DNA from: Burkholderiales bacterium C2
Lineage (GTDB): Bacteria; Pseudomonadota; Gammaproteobacteria; Burkholderiales; Burkholderiaceae_C
Length of the DNA: 64,000 nt
Assembly: GCA_005503085.1 (NCBI GenBank)
Contig: SCOI01000022.1
Span: forward strand, 42,278-106,277
Reading direction: 5' to 3'
Shown here: piece by piece, positions 8,536 through 16,931 of the stretch
Position numbering within the stretch: the first letter of the stretch is position 1
How the letters are laid out: every line of letters starts with the position of its first letter
Translations under genes and position numbers: made by a program
The notes under the pieces: model-generated
Told to the model about the DNA's origin: nothing
Databases searched by the model: none
Seen by the model: only the letters and a program-made list of their open reading frames with translations

Positions 8536-9351
8536 ATGCCGGAATCCGACAAGCCCGCCACGCCCAGCCTGGACGAGCGGCTCAAGTCCCTGGGTCTGGT
8601 GCTGGGTCTGATCTCGACCGGCCTGGGCGTCTTCGTCGCGGTAAAGACGAATTTCATCGCGACGGTGACCAGCGAGATCGACACCCAGGTCAAGGAGGCC
8701 AGGAACCGCTCGACCCTGCTGGAGGCGGAGCTGCGCCAGCTGGAGTTGAAGAACAAGGCTTTCGAGAACTCGGTGCGGCTGGTGGCCGAGTGGCAGGTGC
8801 TGACCGCCAACGACTTTGCCCGTGGCATGGACGACGGCCTGCTGAACCTGGTCTGGCTGGACGATCAGCAGGAGCAGCAGATGCGCGACGCCGCCAAGGC
8901 CTGGAAGGCCCACTATCACCTGATGAGCCGGGCGGCCGATCAGAGTCTGCTGCTGCGCCAGGTCGTCTGCCTGCGCCTGATGAATGTCGGCAACACCCCG
9001 GCCACCGAGCTGCGCTTGCTGGCCCATCAGCGCGATTTCGATGCGCAGCGCGGCGGCCAGGGCGGGCTCTACAGCGCGATGACGGCCAGCTTCCAGGGTG
9101 AGCCCAAACCCCATGGCCTGGGTCAGCTGATGGAGCCGGCGCAGCAGTCGCAGCGCCTGAGCAACGAGATCCTGATCCCCGTGGCCCATGTGGTGGGAAG
9201 CCAGCGCTATGTCGGTCGGCTGATCCTGCCGGTGCGCCTGCTCTGGAAGGATCCGCGTCAGCAGCGCGAAGGCCAGATGGAGATACGGATCGATGATCCG
9301 CGGCTGGCCAACAAGCTCAGGAGCGGGGACCTGGGCCAGACCTCGAAATGA
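8536..9351 (+). CDS. membrane-anchored coiled-coil protein, function unknown
   Basis: A 271-residue protein. One hydrophobic segment near residues 18-36 (GLVLGLISTGLGVFVAV) is followed by a heptad-like helical stretch to about residue 80, then a soluble domain of about 170 residues rich in beta-type sequence. AGGAG lies 6 bases before the ATG. I do not recognise a family. A long helix next to a single N-terminal anchor suggests oligomerisation at the membrane. It follows the MFS gene after 94 bases and converges on puuC. Confidence 0.6.
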   Translation: MPESDKPATPSLDERLKSLGLVLGLISTGLGVFVAVKTNFIATVTSEIDTQVKEARNRSTLLEAELRQLELKNKAFENSVRLVAEWQVLTANDFARGMDDGLLNLVWLDDQQEQQMRDAAKAWKAHYHLMSRAADQSLLLRQVVCLRLMNVGNTPATELRLLAHQRDFDAQRGGQGGLYSAMTASFQGEPKPHGLGQLMEPAQQSQRLSNEILIPVAHVVGSQRYVGRLILPVRLLWKDPRQQREGQMEIRIDDPRLANKLRSGDLGQTSK

Positions 9352-9366
9352 GGGCGCCGCCGCTGT

Positions 9367-10869
9367 TCAACCGGCGTTGATACGCAGCCAGGTCGTCTTC
9401 AGCTCGGTGTACTTGTCAAAGGCGTGCAGCGACTTGTCGCGGCCATTGCCGCTTTGCTTGTAGCCGCCGAAGGGCACGGTGATGTCGTCTTCGTCGTACT
9501 GGTTGACATGCACGGTGCCGGCCTTCAGCGCGCGGGCGACGCGGTGGGCGCGGTCGATGTGCGAGCTCCAGACGCTGGCCTGCAGGCCGTAGGCGCTGGC
9601 ATTGGCCTGGGCCACGGCATCGGCCTCGTCCTTGAAGCGCAGCACGCTCATCACCGGGCCGAAGATCTCCTCGCGGGCGATCTTCATCTCATTGGTGGCG
9701 CCGTCGAACACGGTGGGTTCGACATAGAAGCCGCCGCTGTCGCTGCGCGCCTGGCGGCCGCCGACGATGGCGCGGGCTCCTTCCGATGTGCCGGACTCGA
9801 TATAGCCCAGCACGGTCTTCAGCTGTGTTTCGTCGACGATGGCGCCCATCACGGTGCCGGCGTCCAGCGGGTCGCCGGGCTGGTATCTGGGCGCTTGCGC
9901 CGCGACCAGCTCGACAAACTGATCGGCGATGCTCTCGTGCACCAACACGCGCGAGGGCGCATTGCAGCTCTCGCCCTGGTTGAAGAACATCGCGCCGGCC
10001 ACGGTCTTGGCGGCGCGGGTGATGTCGTCGAAATCGGGGAAGACGATGAAGGCCGACTTGCCGCCCAGCTCGTTGTAGACCCGCTTCAGGTTCGAGCGGC
10101 CGGCGTACTCCAGCATCTTGCGGCCGACCCGGGTCGAGCCGGTGAAGCCCACCGCGTCGACCTCCATATGCAGGGCCAGCGCCTCGCCGGCCTCATGGCC
10201 GTAGCCGGGCACGACGTTGAGCACCCCCTCGGGCAGGCCGGCGGCCAGCGCGAGCTCGGCCAGGCGCAGCGCGGTCAGCGGCGACTTTTCGCTGGGCTTG
10301 AGCACCACCGAATTGCCGGCCGCCAAGGCCGGCCCCAGCTTCCAGGCCGCCATGATCATCGGGTAGTTCCAGGGCACGATGGCGCCGATCACGCCCATGG
10401 CCTCGCGCTGTATCAGCGCCAGCGCGTTGGGCCCGGTCGGCGCGATCTCGTCATAGACCTTGTCGATGGCCTCGGCATACCAGGCGATGCAGCGCGCGGC
10501 GGCCGGCACATCGACCGTCAGGGCGTACTGGATCGGTTTGCCCATGTCCAGCGTCTCCAGCAGGGCCAGCTCGTCGCGGGCCGCCAGGATCGCATCGGCG
10601 AAACGCAAGAGCACCTTTTTGCGCGCGGCCGGCGGCCGGGCGGACCAGCGGCCATCATCGAAGGCGGCGCGGGCGCTGGCGACGGCGGCGGCTATATCGG
10701 CCGCCTGGCCGCGCGCGATGGCGCCCAGCAACCGGCCGTCGATCGGCGAATGCTTGGCGAAGGTCTCGCCGCTGGCGCTGGCGACGCGCTGGCCGGCGAT
10801 GAAGGCGCGGCCGTCGGCCTGCAGGCTGGCGGCACGGGCGTGCCAGTCGGTGCGGGAAGTCTGAGTCAT
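9367..10869 (-). CDS. puuC: aldehyde dehydrogenase, gamma-glutamyl-gamma-aminobutyraldehyde type
   Basis: A 500-residue NAD(P)-dependent aldehyde dehydrogenase. The oxyanion Asn168 (VPWNYP), general base Glu267 (NELGGKS) and nucleophile Cys302 (GESCNAPS) are intact. Sequence and context with puuA and puuD homologues upstream on the same strand identify it as the enzyme oxidising gamma-glutamyl-gamma-aminobutyraldehyde in putrescine catabolism, though broad aldehyde activity is typical. It is separated from the rest of the Puu genes by the inserted NTPase module and starts 40 bases after the NTPase stop, so it may be read through from it. Confidence 0.88.
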   Translation of the reverse strand: MTQTSRTDWHARAASLQADGRAFIAGQRVASASGETFAKHSPIDGRLLGAIARGQAADIAAAVASARAAFDDGRWSARPPAARKKVLLRFADAILAARDELALLETLDMGKPIQYALTVDVPAAARCIAWYAEAIDKVYDEIAPTGPNALALIQREAMGVIGAIVPWNYPMIMAAWKLGPALAAGNSVVLKPSEKSPLTALRLAELALAAGLPEGVLNVVPGYGHEAGEALALHMEVDAVGFTGSTRVGRKMLEYAGRSNLKRVYNELGGKSAFIVFPDFDDITRAAKTVAGAMFFNQGESCNAPSRVLVHESIADQFVELVAAQAPRYQPGDPLDAGTVMGAIVDETQLKTVLGYIESGTSEGARAIVGGRQARSDSGGFYVEPTVFDGATNEMKIAREEIFGPVMSVLRFKDEADAVAQANASAYGLQASVWSSHIDRAHRVARALKAGTVHVNQYDEDDITVPFGGYKQSGNGRDKSLHAFDKYTELKTTWLRINAG

Positions 10870-10909
10870 GGTGTTGAGCCTGGGGCTGTGCGACAGCCGA
10901 CATCATGGC

Positions 10910-13279
10910 CTATTCGTCGGCCGCTGTTTGCTGCATGCGGGACAGATGTTCGATCACGCGCTGGGCATAGGCCGCGCCGTCGGCGCCCAGCTGCTCCAGC
11001 GGCAGGGCCGGCGCGAACAGCCGGGCGGCCAGCGCGGCGGCCGTGCTGCCGGCAATCTCGACAGGCTCGGCCGAGTCCGGCAGGCCCTGGGCCCGCAGCC
11101 AGGGGCGCCGCAGGTCACGGGCCAGCGCCTGGGCGGCCGCCGGTTCGCTGGCCTGCAGGACCAGCAGGCGTTCGGCCACGGCCTCGGCCAGCTCGGGGTA
11201 GAAGCTCACCGTGTAGGCATCGGGCGGCTCAGGGCTGACCTGGAACAGATAGGCCGCCTGCAAGGCCTGTGCATAGTGCTGGCGCGCCGCATCGAGCTCG
11301 CCGCCCTGCAGCTCGACATCGCCCAGCGCGCGCTGCAGCAGGGCCACGACCTCGGGGTCCTGCTCGCGCTCGGCCAGGCGCAGCGCCTGCTCGCACAAGG
11401 GCCGGGCCAGTGCCGGCTGGCCGCGCTGGATCTGCATATCGGCCAGGTGGTAGAGGACCCAGGCCTGGGTCCACTCGTCGCCGATCTCGACAAACAGGGC
11501 CAGTGCGTCGCGGTAGCGGGTCTCGGCGGCGGAGAAATCCTGTCGGCCAAAGCGCGCCGCCTCGGCCAGGAAGACGCTCGTGAGACCTCGCACGACGCAG
11601 GCATCGGGCTTGTCGCCGTCGGGCGGTGCGGCGTCGAGCTGGGCGCGCCGGCGGATCTCGCCCAGCGTGGCCTCGACGTCCGGCCAGAAGCCCTGGCTGC
11701 GCTCGACCGTCTCCTTGGGATAGGCCAGCTTGAAGCGGCGCAACAGGTCCAGCCCCTCGAGCAGCTGGTTGATGCGCTCGCCGCTCTGCGCCTGCAGCAG
11801 CGCGCCGCTGCCGGCCTCGGGCGCGGACAGGCTCAGGCGGTGGGCCCATTCATTGAGCAACTGGTCGCAGAAGTCGAAGCCCTCGTCGGTGAAGCAGCTC
11901 CACCACCAGAACGCGGTCAGCCAGACACGCAGAAAGGCCATCGTCGCGTCGCGGCTGTAGCCGGCCTGGGCGAAGTGGTAAAGCCAGTTGTCCTGCGATT
12001 CGCGCCAGTCGGGGTTCTCGTAGCGGTACAGGCCCAGGTAGTGGCTGCGTTTCTGGTACTGCTCCTCGATGGCTTTCAGCTGGGCCAGGTAGTAGTAGGC
12101 GGCGCGGGTGTTCAGCAGCTGCAGCCGCTCCGTCGGCAGCTTGCTGCGCAGGTATTCGGCGATCACCCGGTGCATCGTGTAGCGCGGCTCGCCGCCGGGC
12201 CGGGCCGCCGCGCGCCGCTCCAGCATGCCGGCCTGGACCAGCTGGCGCAGCAGCACCGGCCTGACCTCGGCGACGCTCAGCGCCAGCGATTCGTCGAACC
12301 AGATCGGATCGGGCCGCAGCACCGCCAGCGCCGTGACCGCCTCGCGCAGCTGCTGGGCGTCGGTGGGTTCGCCGTTGAGCAGGCCCGAGCTGCCCAGCTG
12401 GCTGTAGCCGGCCTCGACCACCTCGGCCAGGCTGAAGCTGGCGTTCTCGGCAAACTCCATCGGTTTCTTGGCCGCGAACATGCGGCGTATATCGCTCAGC
12501 GAGGCCAGCAGATCCTGCACCGGCCGGCTCTCATCCTCGTTGTTGCGCAGCATGCGGCCCAGCAGCACCAGGGCCAGCGGCAGGCCGTCGACCCGGTCTG
12601 CCAGCATGCGCAGGGCCTCGGGCTCGGCCTCGGCGGCCTGCGGCGCCAGCGCGCGCAGCAGGCGCAGGCTCTCGTCCAGCGCCAGCTTGGGCACCACATG
12701 GACCTGGGCCCGGGGGTTCAGATCGCGCGCGACCCCGCGCTTGCGCGAAGTCAGCACCCGCGTGATGTGGGGGCCGGCCAGCATGAAGTACTGGCCCTCG
12801 GCCGAGGTCCAGACATCGTCAACGACCAGCAGCACCCGGCGCTCGCCGATACGGGCCGCGATCGCGCGGCCCAGCTCGCCATCGTTCTTGCGTTTGGCGA
12901 TCGTGGCCTCATCCAGGCCGACGGCTTCGGCCCATTTGACCAGCTCGCCATGCACATCGGGCGTCTGGCCCAGATGGGCCCACAGCACGCCGTCGAAGCG
13001 GCCGCGTAGCGCCTGGTGGCGTATCAGCTCGGCCGCCACCGTGGTCTTGCCGATGCCGGGCAGGAACTCGAAGGCGAAGTCCTGCTGGCCGGCCTCGATG
13101 CCCGCCAGCACGGCGGCCACCAGCTCACTGCGGCCGACGATGGCGTGCTGGGGCAGGCGCAGCTCGGGTTCGGGAATCGCATGCGACGCGTCGCGCGCGG
13201 GCTGGCCCAGGTTCAGCGCACCCAGGCTGGCGATCTGGATCAGGTTCTCGATGCGATCGGCCGAGGTGTCGCCGCTCAT
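10910..13279 (-). CDS. NB-ARC (STAND) NTPase with C-terminal TPR repeats, NLR-like
   Basis: A 789-residue signal-transducing NTPase. The N-terminus carries a short beta-prone motif (residues 7-25). It is followed by an NB-ARC domain with a P-loop ending GIGKTT (Lys78), Walker B VLLVVDDVW (149-157), a TSRKRG sensor segment and GLPLA (232-236). A winged-helix-like region and a long helical C-terminal part with TPR-type repeats (about 590-700) come next. The first P-loop Gly is replaced by Phe72. There is no effector domain in this protein. Its ATG overlaps the stop of the 136-residue upstream gene by 4 bases. The layout fits bacterial NLR-like defence or cell-death regulators; the role here is inferred. 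Confidence 0.85.
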   Translation of the reverse strand: MSGDTSADRIENLIQIASLGALNLGQPARDASHAIPEPELRLPQHAIVGRSELVAAVLAGIEAGQQDFAFEFLPGIGKTTVAAELIRHQALRGRFDGVLWAHLGQTPDVHGELVKWAEAVGLDEATIAKRKNDGELGRAIAARIGERRVLLVVDDVWTSAEGQYFMLAGPHITRVLTSRKRGVARDLNPRAQVHVVPKLALDESLRLLRALAPQAAEAEPEALRMLADRVDGLPLALVLLGRMLRNNEDESRPVQDLLASLSDIRRMFAAKKPMEFAENASFSLAEVVEAGYSQLGSSGLLNGEPTDAQQLREAVTALAVLRPDPIWFDESLALSVAEVRPVLLRQLVQAGMLERRAAARPGGEPRYTMHRVIAEYLRSKLPTERLQLLNTRAAYYYLAQLKAIEEQYQKRSHYLGLYRYENPDWRESQDNWLYHFAQAGYSRDATMAFLRVWLTAFWWWSCFTDEGFDFCDQLLNEWAHRLSLSAPEAGSGALLQAQSGERINQLLEGLDLLRRFKLAYPKETVERSQGFWPDVEATLGEIRRRAQLDAAPPDGDKPDACVVRGLTSVFLAEAARFGRQDFSAAETRYRDALALFVEIGDEWTQAWVLYHLADMQIQRGQPALARPLCEQALRLAEREQDPEVVALLQRALGDVELQGGELDAARQHYAQALQAAYLFQVSPEPPDAYTVSFYPELAEAVAERLLVLQASEPAAAQALARDLRRPWLRAQGLPDSAEPVEIAGSTAAALAARLFAPALPLEQLGADGAAYAQRVIEHLSRMQQTAADE
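13205..13261 (-). other. amyloid-signalling-like motif at the N-terminus of the NB-ARC protein
   Basis: Residues 7-25 of the NTPase read ADRIENLIQIASLGALNLG. They align without gaps to the end of the neighbouring small protein, sharing A, D, I, S, L, N and G and conservative hydrophobic positions. The hydrophobic/Gln/Asn/Gly pattern resembles RHIM-like bacterial amyloid signalling sequences (BASS). The assignment is by eye only. Confidence 0.5.
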
Positions 13280-13686
13280 GGCTTGTCGGACCCGCGCCCG
13301 ATGTTCAGGGTCTGGACCGAACCGGCGTTGACGACGCTGCCTATGCTGTCGGCCCGCACATTGAACTGCTGGGCCGGGCCGGTCGCAGCCAGACCCTGCA
13401 GCAGCTCGGCCAGCTCGCGTGCGAAGGCGGGGTCCCGCTCCAGCGCGTCGCGCAGCAGCTTTTGCACCACCATCTGGTTGAGTGGGTCCTGCGGCGCGGC
13501 CTGCAGATCCTGCAACTGCTTGTGCTCGACCGGCGCGGCGGCGAAGCGGGCCTTCAGCTTGTCGAACAGCTTGCCGCCCTGATCCAGAGCGGCCTGACCG
13601 GCGCCCTCGGCGAACTTGCCGGCGGCCTTGGCCAGATAGGGGGCGAGGGCGGCGATGACGCCGGCGGCGATGGCGGCGGGGTCCAT
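13276..13686 (-). CDS. small helical protein with C-terminal amyloid-like motif, partner of NB-ARC protein
   Basis: A 136-residue protein. The N-terminal 30 residues form an Ala-rich hydrophobic to amphipathic helix (IAAGVIAALAPYLAKAAG). A charged helical region to about residue 100 follows, then a beta-prone tail at 112-130. The same plan, with a helical domain and then a short Gly/Asn/Val repeat-like tail, is seen in small genes next to bacterial NLR-type NTPases, where the helical part (Bell domain) is proposed to damage membranes. Its stop overlaps the NTPase start (ATGA), and the monooxygenase-like gene ends 3 bases before its ATG. Function is inferred from architecture. Confidence 0.7.
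   Translation of the reverse strand: MDPAAIAAGVIAALAPYLAKAAGKFAEGAGQAALDQGGKLFDKLKARFAAAPVEHKQLQDLQAAPQDPLNQMVVQKLLRDALERDPAFARELAELLQGLAATGPAQQFNVRADSIGSVVNAGSVQTLNIGRGSDKP
13297..13353 (-). other. amyloid-signalling-like motif at the C-terminus of the small partner protein
   Basis: Residues 112-130 read ADSIGSVVNAGSVQTLNIG, six residues from the end of the protein. Position-by-position it matches residues 7-25 of the NB-ARC protein encoded next: 7 of 19 identical and most others conservative. Paired motifs at the C-terminus of an effector and the N-terminus of its NLR are the defining feature of prion-like signalling pairs. Confidence 0.5.
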
Positions 13687-13689
13687 GGC

Positions 13690-14019
13690 TCAGCCCCCGG
13701 CCCGGAAGGCATAGGAACGCTCGGGCCGGCAGACATCGATCTGATACTCGCTCATGAACTCCTCGCGGCCGCGGCGCTGTGCCTCGCGGTGCTCGGGATG
13801 CTCGCGCCAGGCCCGCAGCGTGTCGGCATCGGCGAATTCGACCAGGGTCAGCGTTTCGCCATCGGCGGCCGCGAAGTCCTTGTAGGAGAGAAAGCCCGGC
13901 ATCGTGCTGGCCACCTCATACATCCGCTGCCCCAGCGGCTCCAGCGCGGCCATATCGGCATCGGCGCGCAGCCGTGAACGGAACACCACCACCAGTTTCT
14001 CGGTCGCAGTCATCATCAT
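13690..14019 (-). CDS. antibiotic biosynthesis monooxygenase (ABM) domain protein
   Basis: A 109-residue protein filling a single dimeric alpha/beta-barrel (ABM) domain: KLVVVFRSRLRA strand, long helix, TLVEFADADTLRAW, then the HPEHREAQ helix. The family includes heme-degrading and quinol monooxygenases, but many members are uncharacterised. No heme-ligand pattern is clear. It lies directly before the small protein/NB-ARC pair with a 3-base gap and is probably co-translated with them. Whether it belongs to that module or to polyamine metabolism is open. Confidence 0.8.
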   Translation of the reverse strand: MMMTATEKLVVVFRSRLRADADMAALEPLGQRMYEVASTMPGFLSYKDFAAADGETLTLVEFADADTLRAWREHPEHREAQRRGREEFMSEYQIDVCRPERSYAFRAGG

Positions 14020-14093
14020 GGCGCACTCCTCGGAGAAGGCGCGGCCAGTCTACTGCGCACGGCGGCGCCCTACATCCCCCCAGCTTTCGAGCC

Positions 14094-15503
14094 TCAGAGC
14101 CAGCCGCGCCGGCTCACATCGTCCAGGGTCAGGTCCAGGCAGCGCCGAATCAGGCCCAGCATCTCGTCGATCTGCGCCAGCGTCGTCACCAGCGGCGGCG
14201 CGACGATCATGCGGTCGCCGACCGCGCGCATGATCAGGCCGTTGCCGAAGCAGTGGGCCCGGCAAAGCATGCCCACGCCCAGCTCGGGCGCGAAGGTCTG
14301 CAGCGTGGTCTTGTTCCTGACCAGCTGCAGCGCGCCCATCAGGCCGCAGCTCTGCGCCTCACCGACCAGCGGGTGCTGCTCGGCCAGCTTGGCAAACTGC
14401 GCGGCAAGATAGGGGCCAGTGCTGGCCTGCACATGCTTGACCAGATTGAGCTGACGCAGCAACCGGATATTGGCCACCGCCACCGCGCAGGCAGTCGGGT
14501 GGCCCGAGTAGGTGAAGCCATGCTCGAACTCGCCGCCCTGTTCGATCAGAACCCGCGCGATCCGCTCGCCCACCATCACGCCGCCCAGCGGGATATAGCC
14601 CGAGGTCACGCCCTTGGCGAAGGTCATCAGATCGGGCTTGAAGCCCTGGGTCTCGCAGCCGAACCAGGCGCCGGTGCGACCGAAGCCGCAGATCACCTCG
14701 TCGCTGACCAGGAGCACGCCGTATTGGTCGCAGATGCGCTGGATCTCCGGCCAGTAGCTGGCCGGCGGCACGATCACGCCGCCGGCGCCCTGGACCGGCT
14801 CGCCGATGAAGGCGGCGACGTTCTCCGGGCCCTGCTCCAGCAGCTTGGCCTCCAGCCAGCGCGCGGCGCTGAGGCCAAAATCCTCGCGGCTTTGCTCGCG
14901 GCCCAGCGCGAACCAGTGCGGCTGATCGATATGCGCGATGCCCGGTATCGGCAGCCCGCCTTGAGCATGCATGCCGCTCATGCCGCCCAGCGAGGCACCG
15001 GCCATCGTCGAGCCGTGATAGCCGTTGATGCGGCCGATCACGGTCTGGCGCTGCGGCTGGCCCAGGATGTCCCAGTAGCGCCGCACCATGCGCAGCACCG
15101 TGTCATTGCCCTCCGAACCCGAGCCGGTGAAGAACACATGCTGGAACTGTGGTGGCGTGACCTCGGCCAGCAGCTCGGCCAGCTCGATGGCGGGCGGCGT
15201 GGCCGTCTGGAAGAAGGCGTTGTAGAAGGGCAGCTCCTTCATCTGGCGCGCTGCGGCATCGATCAGCGACTGCTGGCCGTAGCCGACATTGACGCACCAC
15301 AGACCGCTCATCGCGTCGAGGATCTTGTGGCCCTCGCTGTCCCACAGATAAATGTTGTCGGCCCGCTCGATGATGCGCGAGCCCTTGGCGGCCAGGCCCT
15401 TGAAGTCGGTGAAGGGGTGGAGGAAATGCGCGGCGTCGGCGCGCTGCCATTCGCCGGTGCTGCGGCGCTCGATCAGCGCTGCCTGTTGCTGGATCTGGCT
15501 CAT
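14094..15503 (-). CDS. class III aminotransferase, putrescine/omega-amino acid type
   Basis: A 469-residue PLP-dependent aminotransferase of class III. The PLP-binding Lys297 (TFAKGVTSG), the phosphate-binding GSGSEGND and the SDEVICGFGRTG segment are present. It resembles the pyruvate-dependent polyamine aminotransferases of the SpuC group, and its position beside the puuA homologue (12-base gap) supports putrescine or another omega-amine as amino donor. The donor is inferred. Length is normal and no residues appear missing. Confidence 0.85.
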   Translation of the reverse strand: MSQIQQQAALIERRSTGEWQRADAAHFLHPFTDFKGLAAKGSRIIERADNIYLWDSEGHKILDAMSGLWCVNVGYGQQSLIDAAARQMKELPFYNAFFQTATPPAIELAELLAEVTPPQFQHVFFTGSGSEGNDTVLRMVRRYWDILGQPQRQTVIGRINGYHGSTMAGASLGGMSGMHAQGGLPIPGIAHIDQPHWFALGREQSREDFGLSAARWLEAKLLEQGPENVAAFIGEPVQGAGGVIVPPASYWPEIQRICDQYGVLLVSDEVICGFGRTGAWFGCETQGFKPDLMTFAKGVTSGYIPLGGVMVGERIARVLIEQGGEFEHGFTYSGHPTACAVAVANIRLLRQLNLVKHVQASTGPYLAAQFAKLAEQHPLVGEAQSCGLMGALQLVRNKTTLQTFAPELGVGMLCRAHCFGNGLIMRAVGDRMIVAPPLVTTLAQIDEMLGLIRRCLDLTLDDVSRRGWL

Positions 15504-15515
15504 CGCGGATTCTCC

Positions 15516-16883
15516 TCAGACATGCAGCAGCAGGTGTTCGCGCTCCCAGGGCGAGATCACCTTCATGAACTCGGCATACTCGATCTCCTTGATCTCCGAA
15601 TAGACGGTGATGAAGGACTCGCCGAGCACGGCAGCCAGCTCCTTGTCGGCGCGCAGCAGGGCCAGCGCCTCGCCCAGGCTGCGCGGCAACTGGTAGTCGC
15701 CCAGATAGGCATCGCCCTTGCATTCGGCGGTCGGCTCGATGCGGTTCTTGATGCCCAGATAGCCGCAGGCCAGGGTCGCGGCATGGGCCACATAGGGGTT
15801 GGCATCGGCGCCGATCACGCGGTTCTCGACGCGCCGCGCGGCCGGCGGCGCCAACGGTGCGCGGATGCCGACGGTGCGGTTGTCGGTGCCCCACTGGATA
15901 TTGATCGGCGCGGCGGTGTGGCGGGCCAGGCGGCGGTAGCTGTTGACATAGGGGGCGAACAGCGCCATCGCGGCCGGGATGTGTTTTTGCAGGCCGCCGA
16001 TGTACCAGAAGAACTCGCGGCTGGGCGTGCCGTCCTCGTTGCTGAACAGATTGCGGCCGCTGCGCTTGTCGACCAGGCTCTGATGCACATGCATCGCGCT
16101 GCCCGGTTCGCCGGCGATGGGCTTGGCCATGAAGGTGGCGAACATATCGTGGCGCAGCGCCGCCTCGCGCACCGTGCGTTTGAAGAAGAAGACCTCGTCG
16201 GCCAGGCCCAGCGGATGGCCGTGAAAGAAGTTGATCTCCATCTGGCCGGCGCCGATCTCGTGGATCAGGGTGTCGACATTGAGCTGCATCTTCTCGCAGT
16301 AGTCGTAGACATCCTCGAACAGCGGGTCGAACTCGTTGACCGCGTCGATCGAATAGGCCTGACGCGAGGTTTCGGCGCGGCCGCTGCGGCCCACCGGCGG
16401 TTTCAGCGGCATGTCGGGATCGCTGTTGCGAGCCACCAGATAGAACTCCAGCTCGGGCGCGACCACCGGCTCCCAGCCCTCGTCGTCGAACAGGCCGCAG
16501 ACCCTGCGCAGCACCGAGCGCGGCGCGAAGGGCACGAGCTGGCCGTGGCGGTCGAAGCAGTCGTGGATGATTTGCGCGGTCGGGTCGCTGGCCCAGGGCA
16601 CGAGACGGGCGGTGGTGGGGTCGGCGCGCAGATGCATGTCCCGGTCGTTCGGGCTGATCACATCGTAGTACGGACCTTCCTCGGGGAACTCGCCGGTGAC
16701 ACCCATTGCGACCACGGCCTCGGGCAGGCGCATGCCGCGATCCTCGGTGAACTTCTCGCGCGGCAGGATCTTGCCGCGCGCCACGCCGGTCAGATCGGGC
16801 ACCAGGCACTCGATCTCGGTGACCCCGTGCTCGCGGAACCATTGCTCCAGCTCGCTGAATGTGAACTTGTCTCGTACCACCAT
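15516..16883 (-). CDS. puuA: gamma-glutamylputrescine synthetase (glutamine synthetase family)
   Basis: A 455-residue member of the glutamine synthetase superfamily. The N-terminal beta-grasp and C-terminal catalytic domain are both present, with ELEFYLV, the HEIGAGQMEINF metal-binding segment, MHVHQSL and NRTVGIRAP. It lacks the Tyr adenylylation loop of GlnA, as PuuA/SpuI enzymes do. It ligates glutamate to putrescine using ATP, the first step of the glutamylated route. The upstream start has AGGAGG 7 bases before ATG. Flanked by an aminotransferase and puuD, so the pathway call is good. Confidence 0.88.
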   Translation of the reverse strand: MVVRDKFTFSELEQWFREHGVTEIECLVPDLTGVARGKILPREKFTEDRGMRLPEAVVAMGVTGEFPEEGPYYDVISPNDRDMHLRADPTTARLVPWASDPTAQIIHDCFDRHGQLVPFAPRSVLRRVCGLFDDEGWEPVVAPELEFYLVARNSDPDMPLKPPVGRSGRAETSRQAYSIDAVNEFDPLFEDVYDYCEKMQLNVDTLIHEIGAGQMEINFFHGHPLGLADEVFFFKRTVREAALRHDMFATFMAKPIAGEPGSAMHVHQSLVDKRSGRNLFSNEDGTPSREFFWYIGGLQKHIPAAMALFAPYVNSYRRLARHTAAPINIQWGTDNRTVGIRAPLAPPAARRVENRVIGADANPYVAHAATLACGYLGIKNRIEPTAECKGDAYLGDYQLPRSLGEALALLRADKELAAVLGESFITVYSEIKEIEYAEFMKVISPWEREHLLLHV

Positions 16884-16931
16884 GCTGCACCTCCTCGGTT
16901 GATGGGATCGGATGTCCGGCGGGCGGGGCTC

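Noticed and set aside
10868..13009. 713-codon plus-strand frame opposite the NB-ARC gene
   Set aside because: Antisense shadow of the NTPase; no domain recognisable, composition typical of a reverse-frame translation.
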